From the NCBI GenBank assembly GCA_001898225.1, contig MKTJ01000043.1, positions 33,209 through 97,208 on the forward strand: DNA of 64,000 bases, read 5' to 3'. This document shows, in pieces, positions 54,201-62,279 of this stretch. Each line of letters begins with the position of its first letter. Position 1 is the first letter of the stretch. Under the pieces are notes generated by a model. It worked only from the letters and a program-made list of their open reading frames with translations, was not told where the DNA came from and did not search any database. This stretch comes from Chloroflexi bacterium 54-19 (GTDB taxonomy: Bacteria; Chloroflexota; Chloroflexia; Chloroheliales; Chloroheliaceae). A program made the translations under genes and the position numbers.

Positions 54201-54927
54201 CGGGGAGGGGGGCACCGTTTGGGGAGTGGCCTTCAGCCCGGATAATCGCTGGCTGGCAAGCAGCGATTACACCAATTCGATAACCCTCTGGGATGTGACA
54301 ACCGGGGAGTGTATCCGCACCCTGGAAGGCCACAAAGAACAGGTCTGGTCGGTCGCTTTTAGCCCGGATGGGGAAAAACTTGCCAGTGCCAGCGACGACC
54401 AGACGGTCCGGCTATGGGATATTGAATCGGGCAAGTGCCTGGCAATTTTCGAAGGGCATAAAAGATTGGTCTGGTCTGTTGTCTTCAGTCCCGACGGGCA
54501 GCGTCTTGCCAGCGCCAGTGATGACCACACCATCCGGCTCTGGGATATTTATTCGCGGCAATGTTTTAAGGTTTTGGAAGGGCATAAAGACCGGCTGCGG
54601 GCGCTCACCTACAGCCAGGATGGCCGCTATCTCGCGAGCGGAAGTTACGACCAGACCGTCTTTTTGTGGGATGGCCGGAGTGGTGAACCCGTGGCCCAAC
54701 TGCACGGCCACCAGGAAGTCGTCCGAGGCATCGCTTTTCATCCCGCTAACGAGCTCCTGGCAACCGGGAGTGAGGATGGCACGGTACGGCTCTGGGACAT
54801 TCCGGCAGGTAAATGTATCAAAATTTTGCGCAACCGGCGTCCCTACGAAGGTATGAATATCCACCAGGTTAAAGGATTGACCCTCTCCCAGGTCGAAAGC
54901 CTTAAAGACCTTGGCGCAATCGAATAG
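51244..54927 (+). CDS. XRE-HTH/NB-ARC STAND ATPase with 14 WD40 repeats
   Basis: Signal-transducing ATPase of 1227 residues. An XRE-type helix-turn-helix (about 12-65; TGLTQAELG and ISEKMIRNWE) is followed by an NB-ARC domain with P-loop GMGGIGKT (Lys178), Walker B CLIVLDNAE, and GNPLALKI. A winged-helix/linker region and a short pentapeptide-like stretch (about 555-600; LRGYDFSGLNIW) precede 14 WD40 repeats (602-1195), enough for two seven-bladed propellers. A TTG start is supported by AAGGTGG 6 nt upstream. STAND proteins oligomerise when the repeat sensor binds a ligand. The HTH suggests transcriptional output, most simply at the adjacent ACCGGA array. Alternatives are an Avs-like defence protein or a regulator acting elsewhere. 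Confidence 0.92.
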   Translation: MLSFNPPIKTSPGELLKKLRIRTGLTQAELGALVPISEKMIRNWETDTNLPKAGNLKKLIEIFWQRQVFVAGIEQEEALDLWNSVKAVFDATTRTYNEYPGFDEGWFYELTRPAKFLKIIGQPGIEGNLAESHFQDWGEAPGLETFHGREKELELLNKWLVDDGCRLVALLGMGGIGKTSLSVKLTQQVKEQFEVIIWRSLRNAPLVETILDDTLEFLSTTPKTALPEDLNSKISLLIDNLRKKRCLIVLDNAESILQEGTGSRAGHYRKGYEGYGRLIERLGQTNHTSCLVITSREKPREFNYLGGSKAPVRVLNLAGLEDAEACEILADKGLLNSDQEVYNALIGRYSGNPLALKIVAEFILDVFNGQIGAFLKSSRMVFGDITDLLSEQFDRLNDLEKQVMYWLAVEREPVSLETLAADLLLTEPDKDLLETLSSLRRRSMAETGEITNVFTLQPVVMEFVTDRFTREICNEIESGHFGLLASHAVMKAQAREYVRKNQIHFILKPVLARLTVNNKDQAAVQELLRRMVALLREKRLSEQGYAGGNLVNLLYHLTRDLRGYDFSGLNIWQAYLQGVDLQGVNFSYSNLTGSVFTETFNVIWSVAFSPDGRFLAAGGINGEVRFWRLKEGQQVHTLTGHTDWVASVAFSPDGCLFVSGSHDRTLKFWDIETGRCVRTIVAHDDMIWSIAMSPDGKMLASASKDHLVKIWDVASGQCLATLAGHTNWVNSVAFSPDGALLASGSNDQTIKLWDVATRRCIRTIQSEHDMFWSVAFSPDSKMVAGCGNRPSIGLWEVASGHQLKELETQSPDSVVYSIVFSPDGKSLFSGSKDGTLYLWDLSSGNHLKSWPGHHSWVRSVAFSPDGLLVASCGEEQNVKVWDVRNTLGESYRTLQGYSHRIGAVTFSPDGRILTSGGDEQVIRLWEMDNLGATEEDYRQARTIPWQTSFILSLQYSPDGQWLAAGSYDWSVKLWKTPQWDNPRTLRGEGGTVWGVAFSPDNRWLASSDYTNSITLWDVTTGECIRTLEGHKEQVWSVAFSPDGEKLASASDDQTVRLWDIESGKCLAIFEGHKRLVWSVVFSPDGQRLASASDDHTIRLWDIYSRQCFKVLEGHKDRLRALTYSQDGRYLASGSYDQTVFLWDGRSGEPVAQLHGHQEVVRGIAFHPANELLATGSEDGTVRLWDIPAGKCIKILRNRRPYEGMNIHQVKGLTLSQVESLKDLGAIE

Positions 54928-55017
54928 AAGTTAGCCGATTTACCTCAACTTATAAAGTTATTCCCTTATAAAGTTTATTTTATCTTTTTATTATTGTGCA
55001 AAACGAAAATCAAAACA

Positions 55018-55085
55018 ACCGGAATTTGCTATATAAAACCGGTCTTTTCGTGATAAAATTTTTATTGCCCCACCGTTTATATAAT
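55018..55085 (+). promoter_or_regulatory. ACCGGA pair (site C) and -10 of the M4 protease gene
   Basis: ACCGGAA at 55018 and ACCGGTC at 55038 (20 bp apart) precede TATAAT at 55080-55085, which is 42 nt after the start of the last copy, close to the 39-40 nt seen at arrays A and B. The second copy is degenerate, so membership in the same regulon is less certain. Confidence 0.4.
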
Positions 55086-55193
55086 TTAAAAATACAAGGT
55101 TTTCCCAATTGACCCGTTATCAATCGTATTGATAACTACCCTGTCCTGGTTGATGCGCAAAACATCTCAATTTACAACATGATGAGGTAAATA

Positions 55194-58100
55194 ATGTTTG
55201 TATCAAGGTTCTACCGAAGTGCTTTGTTAGTCATACTCCTTTTTGCCGAATTGTTGCTGGGTGTGATGGACCCCGTTAGTGCGGCTCCATCTGCCGCTCC
55301 CACTAATCCCGGAACAAATTCCGTCCAGGCCCAGGTACCTACCAGCGATTGCCAGGGCAGTAAAGGATTTGGCTTGAACGCCGCTAATAAAAATTTACTC
55401 AACCAGTTACAAAACGCCATCGGGTCCGGTGGGACCATTAGCTGCCACGACTATACCGGCAAAGTTCGCTTTTTAAGCACGGAACCGGGCAAACCGCTAA
55501 CCCGCGCGGCCAACCTGGCCTCCAAAGCCTCCCCTGAAGAAGCCACCCGCAATTTTCTGACAAGTTATGGCTCGTTGTTTGGCCTGGCTGACCAGTCCAA
55601 AGAGTTAAAAGTAATGCGGGAAATGACCGGTGACCAGAGTAACAACTATGTGCGCTACCAGCAGGTTTACCAGGGTGTCCCGGTTATCGCGGGTGAAATT
55701 ATCATCCAGGTTGACCCGAACCAGCAGGTTGTTTCGGCGGGGGGCGAAATGTCACCCGACCTCAGCCTGAATGTTACCCCAAAACTTACCGCCGACCAGG
55801 CCCGCAGCCAGGCTTTTGCGAAAGTTGCCAGGAATTACCAGGTTGACCCGGCCCACCTGACCGCTTCCACCCCCGAACTGGCAATCTACGACCCGCGCCT
55901 CCTGGCCGATACCGAGGGATTTAGCGAGTTGGTCTGGAAAATGACGGTCGAAAGCGATGGTACCATTCCCACCGAACCATTCCAGGAATTTGTGCTGGTA
56001 GATGCCAACTCCGGGGCTATCCCCTTGAACTTTAACCAGATTCAGGATGCCAAAAATCGTTGGGTCTGCAACAACAATAACGTGCCTGTAGTATCGGAGT
56101 CGGATTGTACATCCCCGGTTTTGGTCGAAGGCGGAAACGTTAATGCCCAAATAGCTGATGTTAAATTGGCTTATAACTACGCCGGGGCCACTTACGATTT
56201 TTATAAGAATAACTTCAACCGCGACAGCCTGAACGGGGCCGGGATGACCCTGAAATCTACCGTAAATTTTTGCTATTCAGGTTATACCTGTCCTTACCAG
56301 AACGCTTTCTGGAATGGCACCCAGATGTATTACGGCCAGGGTTTCGCGGTTGCCGATGACGTGGTCGGGCACGAACTGACCCACGGGTTTACCCAGTATA
56401 CTTCCGGTCTCTATTATTCCTTCGATTCGGGCGCAATTAACGAATCTTTATCGGATATTTTTGGGGAATTTATCGACCAGACTGACGGGGTGGACGGCTG
56501 TGCCGGAAGTTCAGTTTCTTTAAACTGGCTTTTAGGGGAAGATTTACCCCTTGGGGCCGGGAATTGCAACGGCCAGATTCGCAGTATGAAGAATCCACCA
56601 GCTTTTAGCAATCCGGACAAAACCTCCAGCCCCTATTATTATACGGGTTATAGCGACCATGCCGGGGTCCATACCAACAGCGGTATCGGTAACAAAGCCG
56701 CCTATCTTATCGCCGCCGGAACCTCCGGGGAAACAGGTGGTACCTTTAACGGCCAGACCATTACCGCATTAGGTATCCCGAAGGCCGCCCAGATTTATTA
56801 CGAATTAGAAACTCACGTCCTGACTTCCGGGGCAAACTATCGCGACCTCTACAACTATTTGCCCCGAGCCTGTACCAACCTGATAGGCACTCACGGCATT
56901 ACCTCTACAGATTGCCAGCAGGTTACCAAGGCAGTTACCGCTACCGAAATGAACATGAACCCGCCTGGAAGCCGGACTGATGCGCCAATCTGCACAGCCG
57001 GGCAACCAAACAACGTTTTCTTTGACAACATGGAAAACACTTCCAGCGGGAACTGGCTGACTACCAATAATAGCCTGTGGCTTTATTCAACCGATAAACC
57101 TTCCAGTGGAACAAAAAGCCTTTATGGTTATGACTATTATGGAACCAGCGACTCCAATATCTATATGACTAACAGCGTCATTCTACCGGCCAACGCTTAC
57201 CTCAATTTCCGGCAGTATTTTCAGTTCGATTATGGCGTTGGTTATAACTACGATGGAGGTATGGTCGAATATAGCACTAATGGCGGCAGCACCTGGAATG
57301 ACGCGGGCAGCCTGTTCGACTACAACGGTTATAATGGGGCTATTTCCTATTACACGGGGACTACAAATACCCAGTATGGCAGGAACGCTTTCGTTAACCT
57401 GAGCCGGAACTATTATTCGAGCCGGTTAAATTTGAGCTCATTGGTTGGAAATTCGGTTAAATTCAGGTTCAGGATTGCCACCGATAGCTCGGTTTCGGAT
57501 GTCGGTTGGTTTATTGATGACGTGCGGATTTATACCTGTGGCCTGCCACCAACTACCACCAGTCTTACTTCCTCGGCAAACCCGGCTTACCTGGGTAAGC
57601 CTGTCACTTTCAATGCAATCGTTACCCCGACCGGTGGCACAACCCCGACCGGCACCATTACTTTTAAGGATGGCGCCAGCACCCTGACCACCGTTTCCCT
57701 AAGTGGCGGAAAAGCCAGCTACACCACTTCAAGCCTGAGTTCCGGTTCGCATTCGATAACGGCTGTATATAGTGGAGATGGCAATAACCTGACGAGCACT
57801 TCCAATACGGTTACCCAGGTAATCAATATGGCGAATACCACAACTACCCTTTTGAGTTCGATAAACCCATCTTACGCGGGTCAATCGGTCACATTTACAG
57901 CGGTAGTTGTAAGCCCCGGGGCAGCCCCAACCGGCACCGTTACCTTCTACGATAACAGCATCCCGCTCGGTTCGGCGGTTAGCCTCGGTGCCAACGGGAG
58001 AGCCACTTACACCACGTCTTCGCTTTCTATCGCGACCCACCCGATAACGGCCAGCTATTCCGGGGACGTTAACAATAATTCAAGCAGTTCCGGCATGGTT

Positions 58101-58814
58101 AGCCAGCAGGTCATTATCGCGCCTACAACCGTAACCCTTGTTACTTCAGCCAGCCCGGTCTTTAACGGGGAGTCGGTCACCTTCAAGGCGATTGTGACTA
58201 ACCCCTGGGGTGGCACGCCTACCGGTAATGTCACTTTCAAAGATGGTGTCAATACCCTGAATACGGTTGCCCTATCGGGCGGTATCGCTACTTATACTAC
58301 TTCGGCGCTCTCCACCACCAATCACACGATTACTGCTTCTTATTCAGGAGATAGCAACAACTCTCCTGGCGACTCAAACACCGTCAATCAACAAATCCTG
58401 GCCACCGGCTGTACCAACCTGACGGTAACCACCACCAGTGATGACAACAGTTGTAATAGTCTGCGGGAAGCTATCGCGGTCGCTCATTACAATTCCGCCC
58501 ATTCAATCACCGGCACCACCGTTGAGATTAGCTCGTCAGTCGGCGGGGTAGTCAAACTGGACGGTGCTAATGGCGGGGTGACGCTGGGGTTGGGCATTAC
58601 CCTGCAACGCCAGGATGGAGGTTGTGGGTTAAGTGGTCCCGACACTTATATCCAGGCCGGGCTAAATTCGACCGGTGATGGTATCACCTTGAATAAAGCC
58701 TCGCTGATTGGCATCTGGGTCAGTGGGTTTAATGGGAGGCAAATTGTGAATTACGGTGGCACTGGCAAAAACACCTTGAACTGCGTCAAGTCAACCAGGA
58801 CCAACCCGGCCTAG
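55194..58814 (+). CDS. Secreted M4 thermolysin-like metalloprotease with Ig-like and CSLREA domains
   Basis: Exported zinc endopeptidase of 1206 residues. Signal peptide (about 1-32), FTP and PepSY propeptide (about 80-250), M4 catalytic domain (about 260-600) with HELTH at 393-397, third zinc ligand Glu417 in NESLSD and the active-site His in DHAGVHTNSG. A jelly-roll-like module (about 610-775) and three Ig-like repeats (about 785-870, 877-965 and 975-1060, each with TGTxTFKDG or similar and YSGD) follow, then a CSLREA-type segment (SCNSLREAI). GAGG is 8 nt before the ATG. It should degrade extracellular protein to peptides, which the nearby importer could take up. The short C-terminus after CSLREA is odd; such domains usually precede a longer beta-helix. 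Confidence 0.93.
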   Translation: MFVSRFYRSALLVILLFAELLLGVMDPVSAAPSAAPTNPGTNSVQAQVPTSDCQGSKGFGLNAANKNLLNQLQNAIGSGGTISCHDYTGKVRFLSTEPGKPLTRAANLASKASPEEATRNFLTSYGSLFGLADQSKELKVMREMTGDQSNNYVRYQQVYQGVPVIAGEIIIQVDPNQQVVSAGGEMSPDLSLNVTPKLTADQARSQAFAKVARNYQVDPAHLTASTPELAIYDPRLLADTEGFSELVWKMTVESDGTIPTEPFQEFVLVDANSGAIPLNFNQIQDAKNRWVCNNNNVPVVSESDCTSPVLVEGGNVNAQIADVKLAYNYAGATYDFYKNNFNRDSLNGAGMTLKSTVNFCYSGYTCPYQNAFWNGTQMYYGQGFAVADDVVGHELTHGFTQYTSGLYYSFDSGAINESLSDIFGEFIDQTDGVDGCAGSSVSLNWLLGEDLPLGAGNCNGQIRSMKNPPAFSNPDKTSSPYYYTGYSDHAGVHTNSGIGNKAAYLIAAGTSGETGGTFNGQTITALGIPKAAQIYYELETHVLTSGANYRDLYNYLPRACTNLIGTHGITSTDCQQVTKAVTATEMNMNPPGSRTDAPICTAGQPNNVFFDNMENTSSGNWLTTNNSLWLYSTDKPSSGTKSLYGYDYYGTSDSNIYMTNSVILPANAYLNFRQYFQFDYGVGYNYDGGMVEYSTNGGSTWNDAGSLFDYNGYNGAISYYTGTTNTQYGRNAFVNLSRNYYSSRLNLSSLVGNSVKFRFRIATDSSVSDVGWFIDDVRIYTCGLPPTTTSLTSSANPAYLGKPVTFNAIVTPTGGTTPTGTITFKDGASTLTTVSLSGGKASYTTSSLSSGSHSITAVYSGDGNNLTSTSNTVTQVINMANTTTTLLSSINPSYAGQSVTFTAVVVSPGAAPTGTVTFYDNSIPLGSAVSLGANGRATYTTSSLSIATHPITASYSGDVNNNSSSSGMVSQQVIIAPTTVTLVTSASPVFNGESVTFKAIVTNPWGGTPTGNVTFKDGVNTLNTVALSGGIATYTTSALSTTNHTITASYSGDSNNSPGDSNTVNQQILATGCTNLTVTTTSDDNSCNSLREAIAVAHYNSAHSITGTTVEISSSVGGVVKLDGANGGVTLGLGITLQRQDGGCGLSGPDTYIQAGLNSTGDGITLNKASLIGIWVSGFNGRQIVNYGGTGKNTLNCVKSTRTNPA

Positions 58815-58837
58815 CCAACTAATAACTTACCTTGATT

Positions 58838-58878
58838 AAAAAGGACACCCGGCGTTTTTAGTACCGGGTGTCCTTTTT
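58838..58878. terminator. Bidirectional terminator
   Basis: Perfect 15-bp inverted repeat AAAAAGGACACCCGG/CCGGGTGTCCTTTTT with an 11-nt loop, between the convergent M4 protease and ABC-2 permease genes. Confidence 0.93.
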
Positions 58879-58903
58879 GTTTGAAGCTGAAATTGAAATT
58901 GTT

Positions 58904-59740
58904 TTAAGCCTTGCGCATATAAGTTGCTACTGTTAGCGGGGCGAAAATTGCAACTACCACGATTGCACCCAGGGCCGTCAACCAGAAATCCACCCCAATC
59001 GTGCCCTGGTTGATAATATCCCGGATGGCGGTTATCAGGTGCGACACCGGGTTGACATTAACAAACCATTTGAGCCAGTCGGGCAATGTATTCACAGGCA
59101 CGAAGGCGTTGGAAAGAAAGGTCAGCGGGAACAGGACCAGGAACGAGATACCCTGGACGCTGGAAGCGGTCCGCGAAATCACCCCGAAGAAGGCGAAGAC
59201 CCAGCTAAAACACCAGGCAAACAGGATGACAAAGACACTGGCTCCAACCACACTTAATAAACCGCCCGCCGGGTTAAAACCCATTATGTAACCCATGGCA
59301 AAGGTCAGGATTGTGATGATGGCGTACCGGATGGTATCGGCAATCAAAGCCCCGGCCAGAGGTGCAATCCGGGCAATGGGCAGCGATTTGAAACGGTCAA
59401 AAACACCCTTATCCATATCCTCGCGCAAAAGCACCCCGATAGCGACCGACCCGGTCAGGATGGTCTGGGCCAGGATACCGGGGATTAGGACCGGCAAATA
59501 ACTTGCTACGCTTCCCGAAATCGCCCCGCCAAAAAGATAGGCGAACATCAGGGTAAACAGAATCGGTTGTAAAGTTACATCAATCAATTGTTCGGGGGTA
59601 TGCCGGATTTTTAAGATACCCCGGTAAGCCATCGTCAAAGAATCGCGCACGGTCTGGGCAAAAGTGGTGTGGTTAACTAACTGCCGTTCGTGGGCCGGGG
59701 TTATTTTTCTTTCTATTGAAACGTAATTTTCTGCAAGCAT
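58904..59740 (-). CDS. ABC-2 type exporter permease, DrrB-like
   Basis: Membrane subunit of a drug/lipid exporter of the daunorubicin-resistance type. The 278-residue protein has an N-terminal amphipathic region, six predicted membrane segments (the first near residues 55-75) and the ABC2 signature region FLSNAFVPVNTLPDWLKWFV. Its ATG shares one base with the stop of the ATPase gene (TGATG), so translation is coupled. Substrate unknown; relatives export anthracyclines, other antibiotics or lipids. It has no link to the peptide island beyond proximity. Confidence 0.92.
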   Translation of the reverse strand: MLAENYVSIERKITPAHERQLVNHTTFAQTVRDSLTMAYRGILKIRHTPEQLIDVTLQPILFTLMFAYLFGGAISGSVASYLPVLIPGILAQTILTGSVAIGVLLREDMDKGVFDRFKSLPIARIAPLAGALIADTIRYAIITILTFAMGYIMGFNPAGGLLSVVGASVFVILFAWCFSWVFAFFGVISRTASSVQGISFLVLFPLTFLSNAFVPVNTLPDWLKWFVNVNPVSHLITAIRDIINQGTIGVDFWLTALGAIVVVAIFAPLTVATYMRKA

Positions 59741-60723
59741 CAGGCTACTCCTTCCATAGCTGGGACATTGTTGGTGGCGTTTCCGGTCAAGGCCAGGAAG
59801 ACCTCATCCAGGGTGGGGGTCTTCACGCTGACTTCCGCCAGTTGAATCCGGGCATTTCTTAAGGCCAAAAGTAAATCCGTCACCTGGTCAGGGGCCGACA
59901 TCGGCGCGGTAATCAGACCATGTTTTGATACGTGGGCTTCCACCCCCAGGACCGCCCGCACGATGCGGATAGCCTCCTCGTCAGTCTCCCGGTCGGAAAG
60001 TTTTAACTCCAACGAGGCGTTACCGACTGAAGCCTTAAGCTCAGAGGGAGTGCCTTCCGCGATGACCCGGCCATGGTCAATCACGGCAATCCGGTCGGCC
60101 AACTGGTCGGCCTCATCGAGGTATTGGGTCGTCAGTAAGACGGTTGAACCGTTCTGGACCAGGCGTTGAATGGTATTCCACATCTGGTTGCGCGTGATAG
60201 GGTCGAGGCCGGTGGTCGGCTCATCTAAAAAGATAAGGGGAGGTTGGGCGATTAAGCTGGCAGCCAGGTCAAGGCGGCGGCGCATACCACCCGAAAATTT
60301 GGACAGGGAGCGGTTTGCCGCCTCGGTTAGGCCGAATTCTTCCAGCAATTCGGCGGCTTTCTTCCTGGCCTGGTCTTTTTTCAAACCGAGCAACAACCCA
60401 AAAATAACCAGGTTTTCGGTAGCGGTCAGCATTTCGTCTACCGAAGCGTATTGCCCCGTCACACCTACAAGCTGGCGAACAATATTTGCTTCTTTGCGTA
60501 CATCGTGACCAAATACTCTAGCCGAACCCGCGTCGGCTTTTAATAAAGTTGCCAGGATTCGAATAGTGGTAGTTTTACCTGCCCCGTTTGGTCCCAACAC
60601 CCCATAGATGCTGCCGGTCGGCACCATAAGGTCAACCCCATCTACGGCGCGATTATCCCCAAAATGTTTTACCAGGCCGGTGGCTTCAATTGCCGGGTAG
60701 TGATGCCTTTCAAGTGGTGACAT
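59740..60723 (-). CDS. ABC exporter ATP-binding protein, DrrA-like
   Basis: Cytoplasmic ATPase of a DrrAB-type exporter, 327 residues. Walker A is GPNGAGKTTT near residue 47, the Q-loop region is VTGQYASVDE, the signature KFSGGMRRRLDLA and Walker B LIFLDEPTTGLD. A C-terminal extension (about 230-320) contains a DrrA-type VKTPTLDEVFLALTG segment. I start at the ATG at 60723 with AAAGGA 8 nt upstream, rather than a TTG two codons earlier. It forms a two-gene operon with the permease. Confidence 0.93.
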   Translation of the reverse strand: MSPLERHHYPAIEATGLVKHFGDNRAVDGVDLMVPTGSIYGVLGPNGAGKTTTIRILATLLKADAGSARVFGHDVRKEANIVRQLVGVTGQYASVDEMLTATENLVIFGLLLGLKKDQARKKAAELLEEFGLTEAANRSLSKFSGGMRRRLDLAASLIAQPPLIFLDEPTTGLDPITRNQMWNTIQRLVQNGSTVLLTTQYLDEADQLADRIAVIDHGRVIAEGTPSELKASVGNASLELKLSDRETDEEAIRIVRAVLGVEAHVSKHGLITAPMSAPDQVTDLLLALRNARIQLAEVSVKTPTLDEVFLALTGNATNNVPAMEGVA

Positions 60724-61235
60724 AAACAAATTCCTTTTCTCAATCGTTAAATTTTTGTTTTTCTTTCCTGTATTTATTTTCCATAGTTTTTTAAACTGAA
60801 AATTAACCAGACCAATTTTGCGCTACTTTTTATGGCTGACCTTACTTTCAGTTTTAGGCCACCCTAATTTAACCAGGGATTGGGGGAAGCGGCATCACCC
60901 GTTAACATGATTGGCCGGGTGATTGTGTGGTTTTAAATCCAGGATGCAGGTAAGAGGAAGTTTTGGGATAGGCCGGTTATAAAGTTATATTCTGGCCGAA
61001 ATTGGCTAAAATTTACCCTTTTCCACCGGGTAAAAATGATTTTGAAAACCTGCAATTTGATGTAGGATGTTTTTTGTTGGGTATTTGGCGAATCCGGCAG
61101 GTGGTTTTTATAATTTCTTCAAAATTACCCTGTGTTTTGATACCCAATAATTTAGCCTTAACGAAATTCCCCGGTTTTTGAACATGGCAGGTTTGTTACC
61201 CAACCTTTTAGCAAAGGCAACCGGGCCGGCTATTG
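60724..61235. other. 512-bp gene-poor region upstream of the exporter
   Basis: No convincing gene. It contains a 7-bp inverted repeat TTTACCC/GGGTAAA (61012-61034) and a longer-range pair TTGGGTAT/ATACCCAA (61076-61083 and 61140-61147). The exporter promoter and the SDR gene's 3' end lie here; no U-tract terminator stands out. Low coding potential and long AT tracts suggest regulatory or degraded sequence. Confidence 0.5.
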
Positions 61236-61979
61236 TTATATTGCCAGGAAACCTCCATCTACCGGCAGGGTTATCCCATGGACGTAGTTACTTTTACCCC
61301 CGGCCAGGTAAATCGCCGCCTCGGCTACGTCTTCGGGAGTAGCAAAGCGCCGGGCCGGTAAGGACTGCAAAAGTTGTTTCGAAGCTACCAGGGCCTCGTG
61401 AATACCGGGCGTATCAACCAGGTGAGGGGCGATAGCATTGACATTTACCCCTTTTGGCCCGAATTCGTCCGCCCAGGCGCGTGTTAATTGAGCCAGGGCC
61501 GCCTTTGAAGCACCATAAAGGGCGCCTCCCGCAAAACCTTTATGAGCTGCCACCGAGGTTATATTGATTATTTTACCCTGGCCTCTTTCGACCATCGCGG
61601 GTGCGAAGGCTGCCGTTAAAAGAAAAGGCGCTTTGACATTGGTCGCCAGCACCTCGTCCAGGGTGGTATGGCTAACCTCGGCGGTCGGAGCCATTGGAAA
61701 AATTGCGGCATTATTGACCAGAATATCCACTTTACCTAACACTTTTTTGGCATGGTAGACCAACCCGTTAATACCCCGGTTTGAAGCTAAATCGGCGGCG
61801 TAAAAACCGGCCCATCGACCATAAACCTGGATAATCTTTTCGACCGCCTCGACGCCCCGTTTGGAATTGCGGCCTATAATCAATACTTTGGCACCCTCAC
61901 GGGCAAACGCCAGGGCTATTGCTTCCCCTATACCGGAGGTAGCCCCGGTTACAAGAGCCGTTTTACCTTCCAATTCCAT
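61236..61979 (-). CDS. Short-chain dehydrogenase/reductase, classical SDR
   Basis: NAD(P)-dependent oxidoreductase of 247 residues. The cofactor motif is TGATSGIGE near residue 13, the NNA motif VNNAAIFP follows, the catalytic Ser is in NITSVAA, and Tyr-x3-Lys reads YGASK. The C-terminus (PVDGGF) matches 3-ketoacyl-ACP-reductase-like or glucose-dehydrogenase-like SDRs. The longer in-frame start 25 codons upstream lacks support; the ATG at 61979 has CAGGA 6 nt upstream and begins directly at the Rossmann strand. Substrate unknown. Monocistronic. Confidence 0.92.
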   Translation of the reverse strand: MELEGKTALVTGATSGIGEAIALAFAREGAKVLIIGRNSKRGVEAVEKIIQVYGRWAGFYAADLASNRGINGLVYHAKKVLGKVDILVNNAAIFPMAPTAEVSHTTLDEVLATNVKAPFLLTAAFAPAMVERGQGKIINITSVAAHKGFAGGALYGASKAALAQLTRAWADEFGPKGVNVNAIAPHLVDTPGIHEALVASKQLLQSLPARRFATPEDVAEAAIYLAGGKSNYVHGITLPVDGGFLAI

Positions 61980-62279
61980 GGTTTTCCTGTTCCCTTTGCT
62001 GGTCTTAAGGACTGTTTGGTCTTGCTCTAACGTTATTAAAATTTGGTTTTGCAAAAGTAATTATACTTTATTTATTAAAAATTAAAATAACCTGGCTTTT
62101 CAAAAAATATAAACCTCACTCCATTCCTGGGTTTGATTGGCTGACTTAGCCATTGACAGAATTCTTTTGCCTTCACGATTTCTCTATAACACCAAAAATG
62201 ATAAGCTTAAATATGCTTTGAATTCCTAAAATATTTTTTGGTAAAACCGAATAAATGGAGCCCAACCAGGAGAAAAACA
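61980..62279. other. Divergent AT-rich intergenic region
   Basis: 300 bp between the divergent SDR and epimerase genes. A perfect TATAAT on the minus strand (62065-62060) lies about 80 nt upstream of the SDR start and could be its -10; I see no clear -35. Nothing else stands out. Confidence 0.5.

Noticed and set aside
53047..54830. Repeated DNA in the WD40 gene as a tandem repeat array or CRISPR-like element
   Set aside because: The approximately 126-bp periodicity encodes WD40 blades with diverged sequence; it is protein-level repetition.
60724..61235. Possible ncRNA or attachment site in the empty region
   Set aside because: Only short inverted repeats; no direct repeats, tRNA-like fold or integrase nearby.
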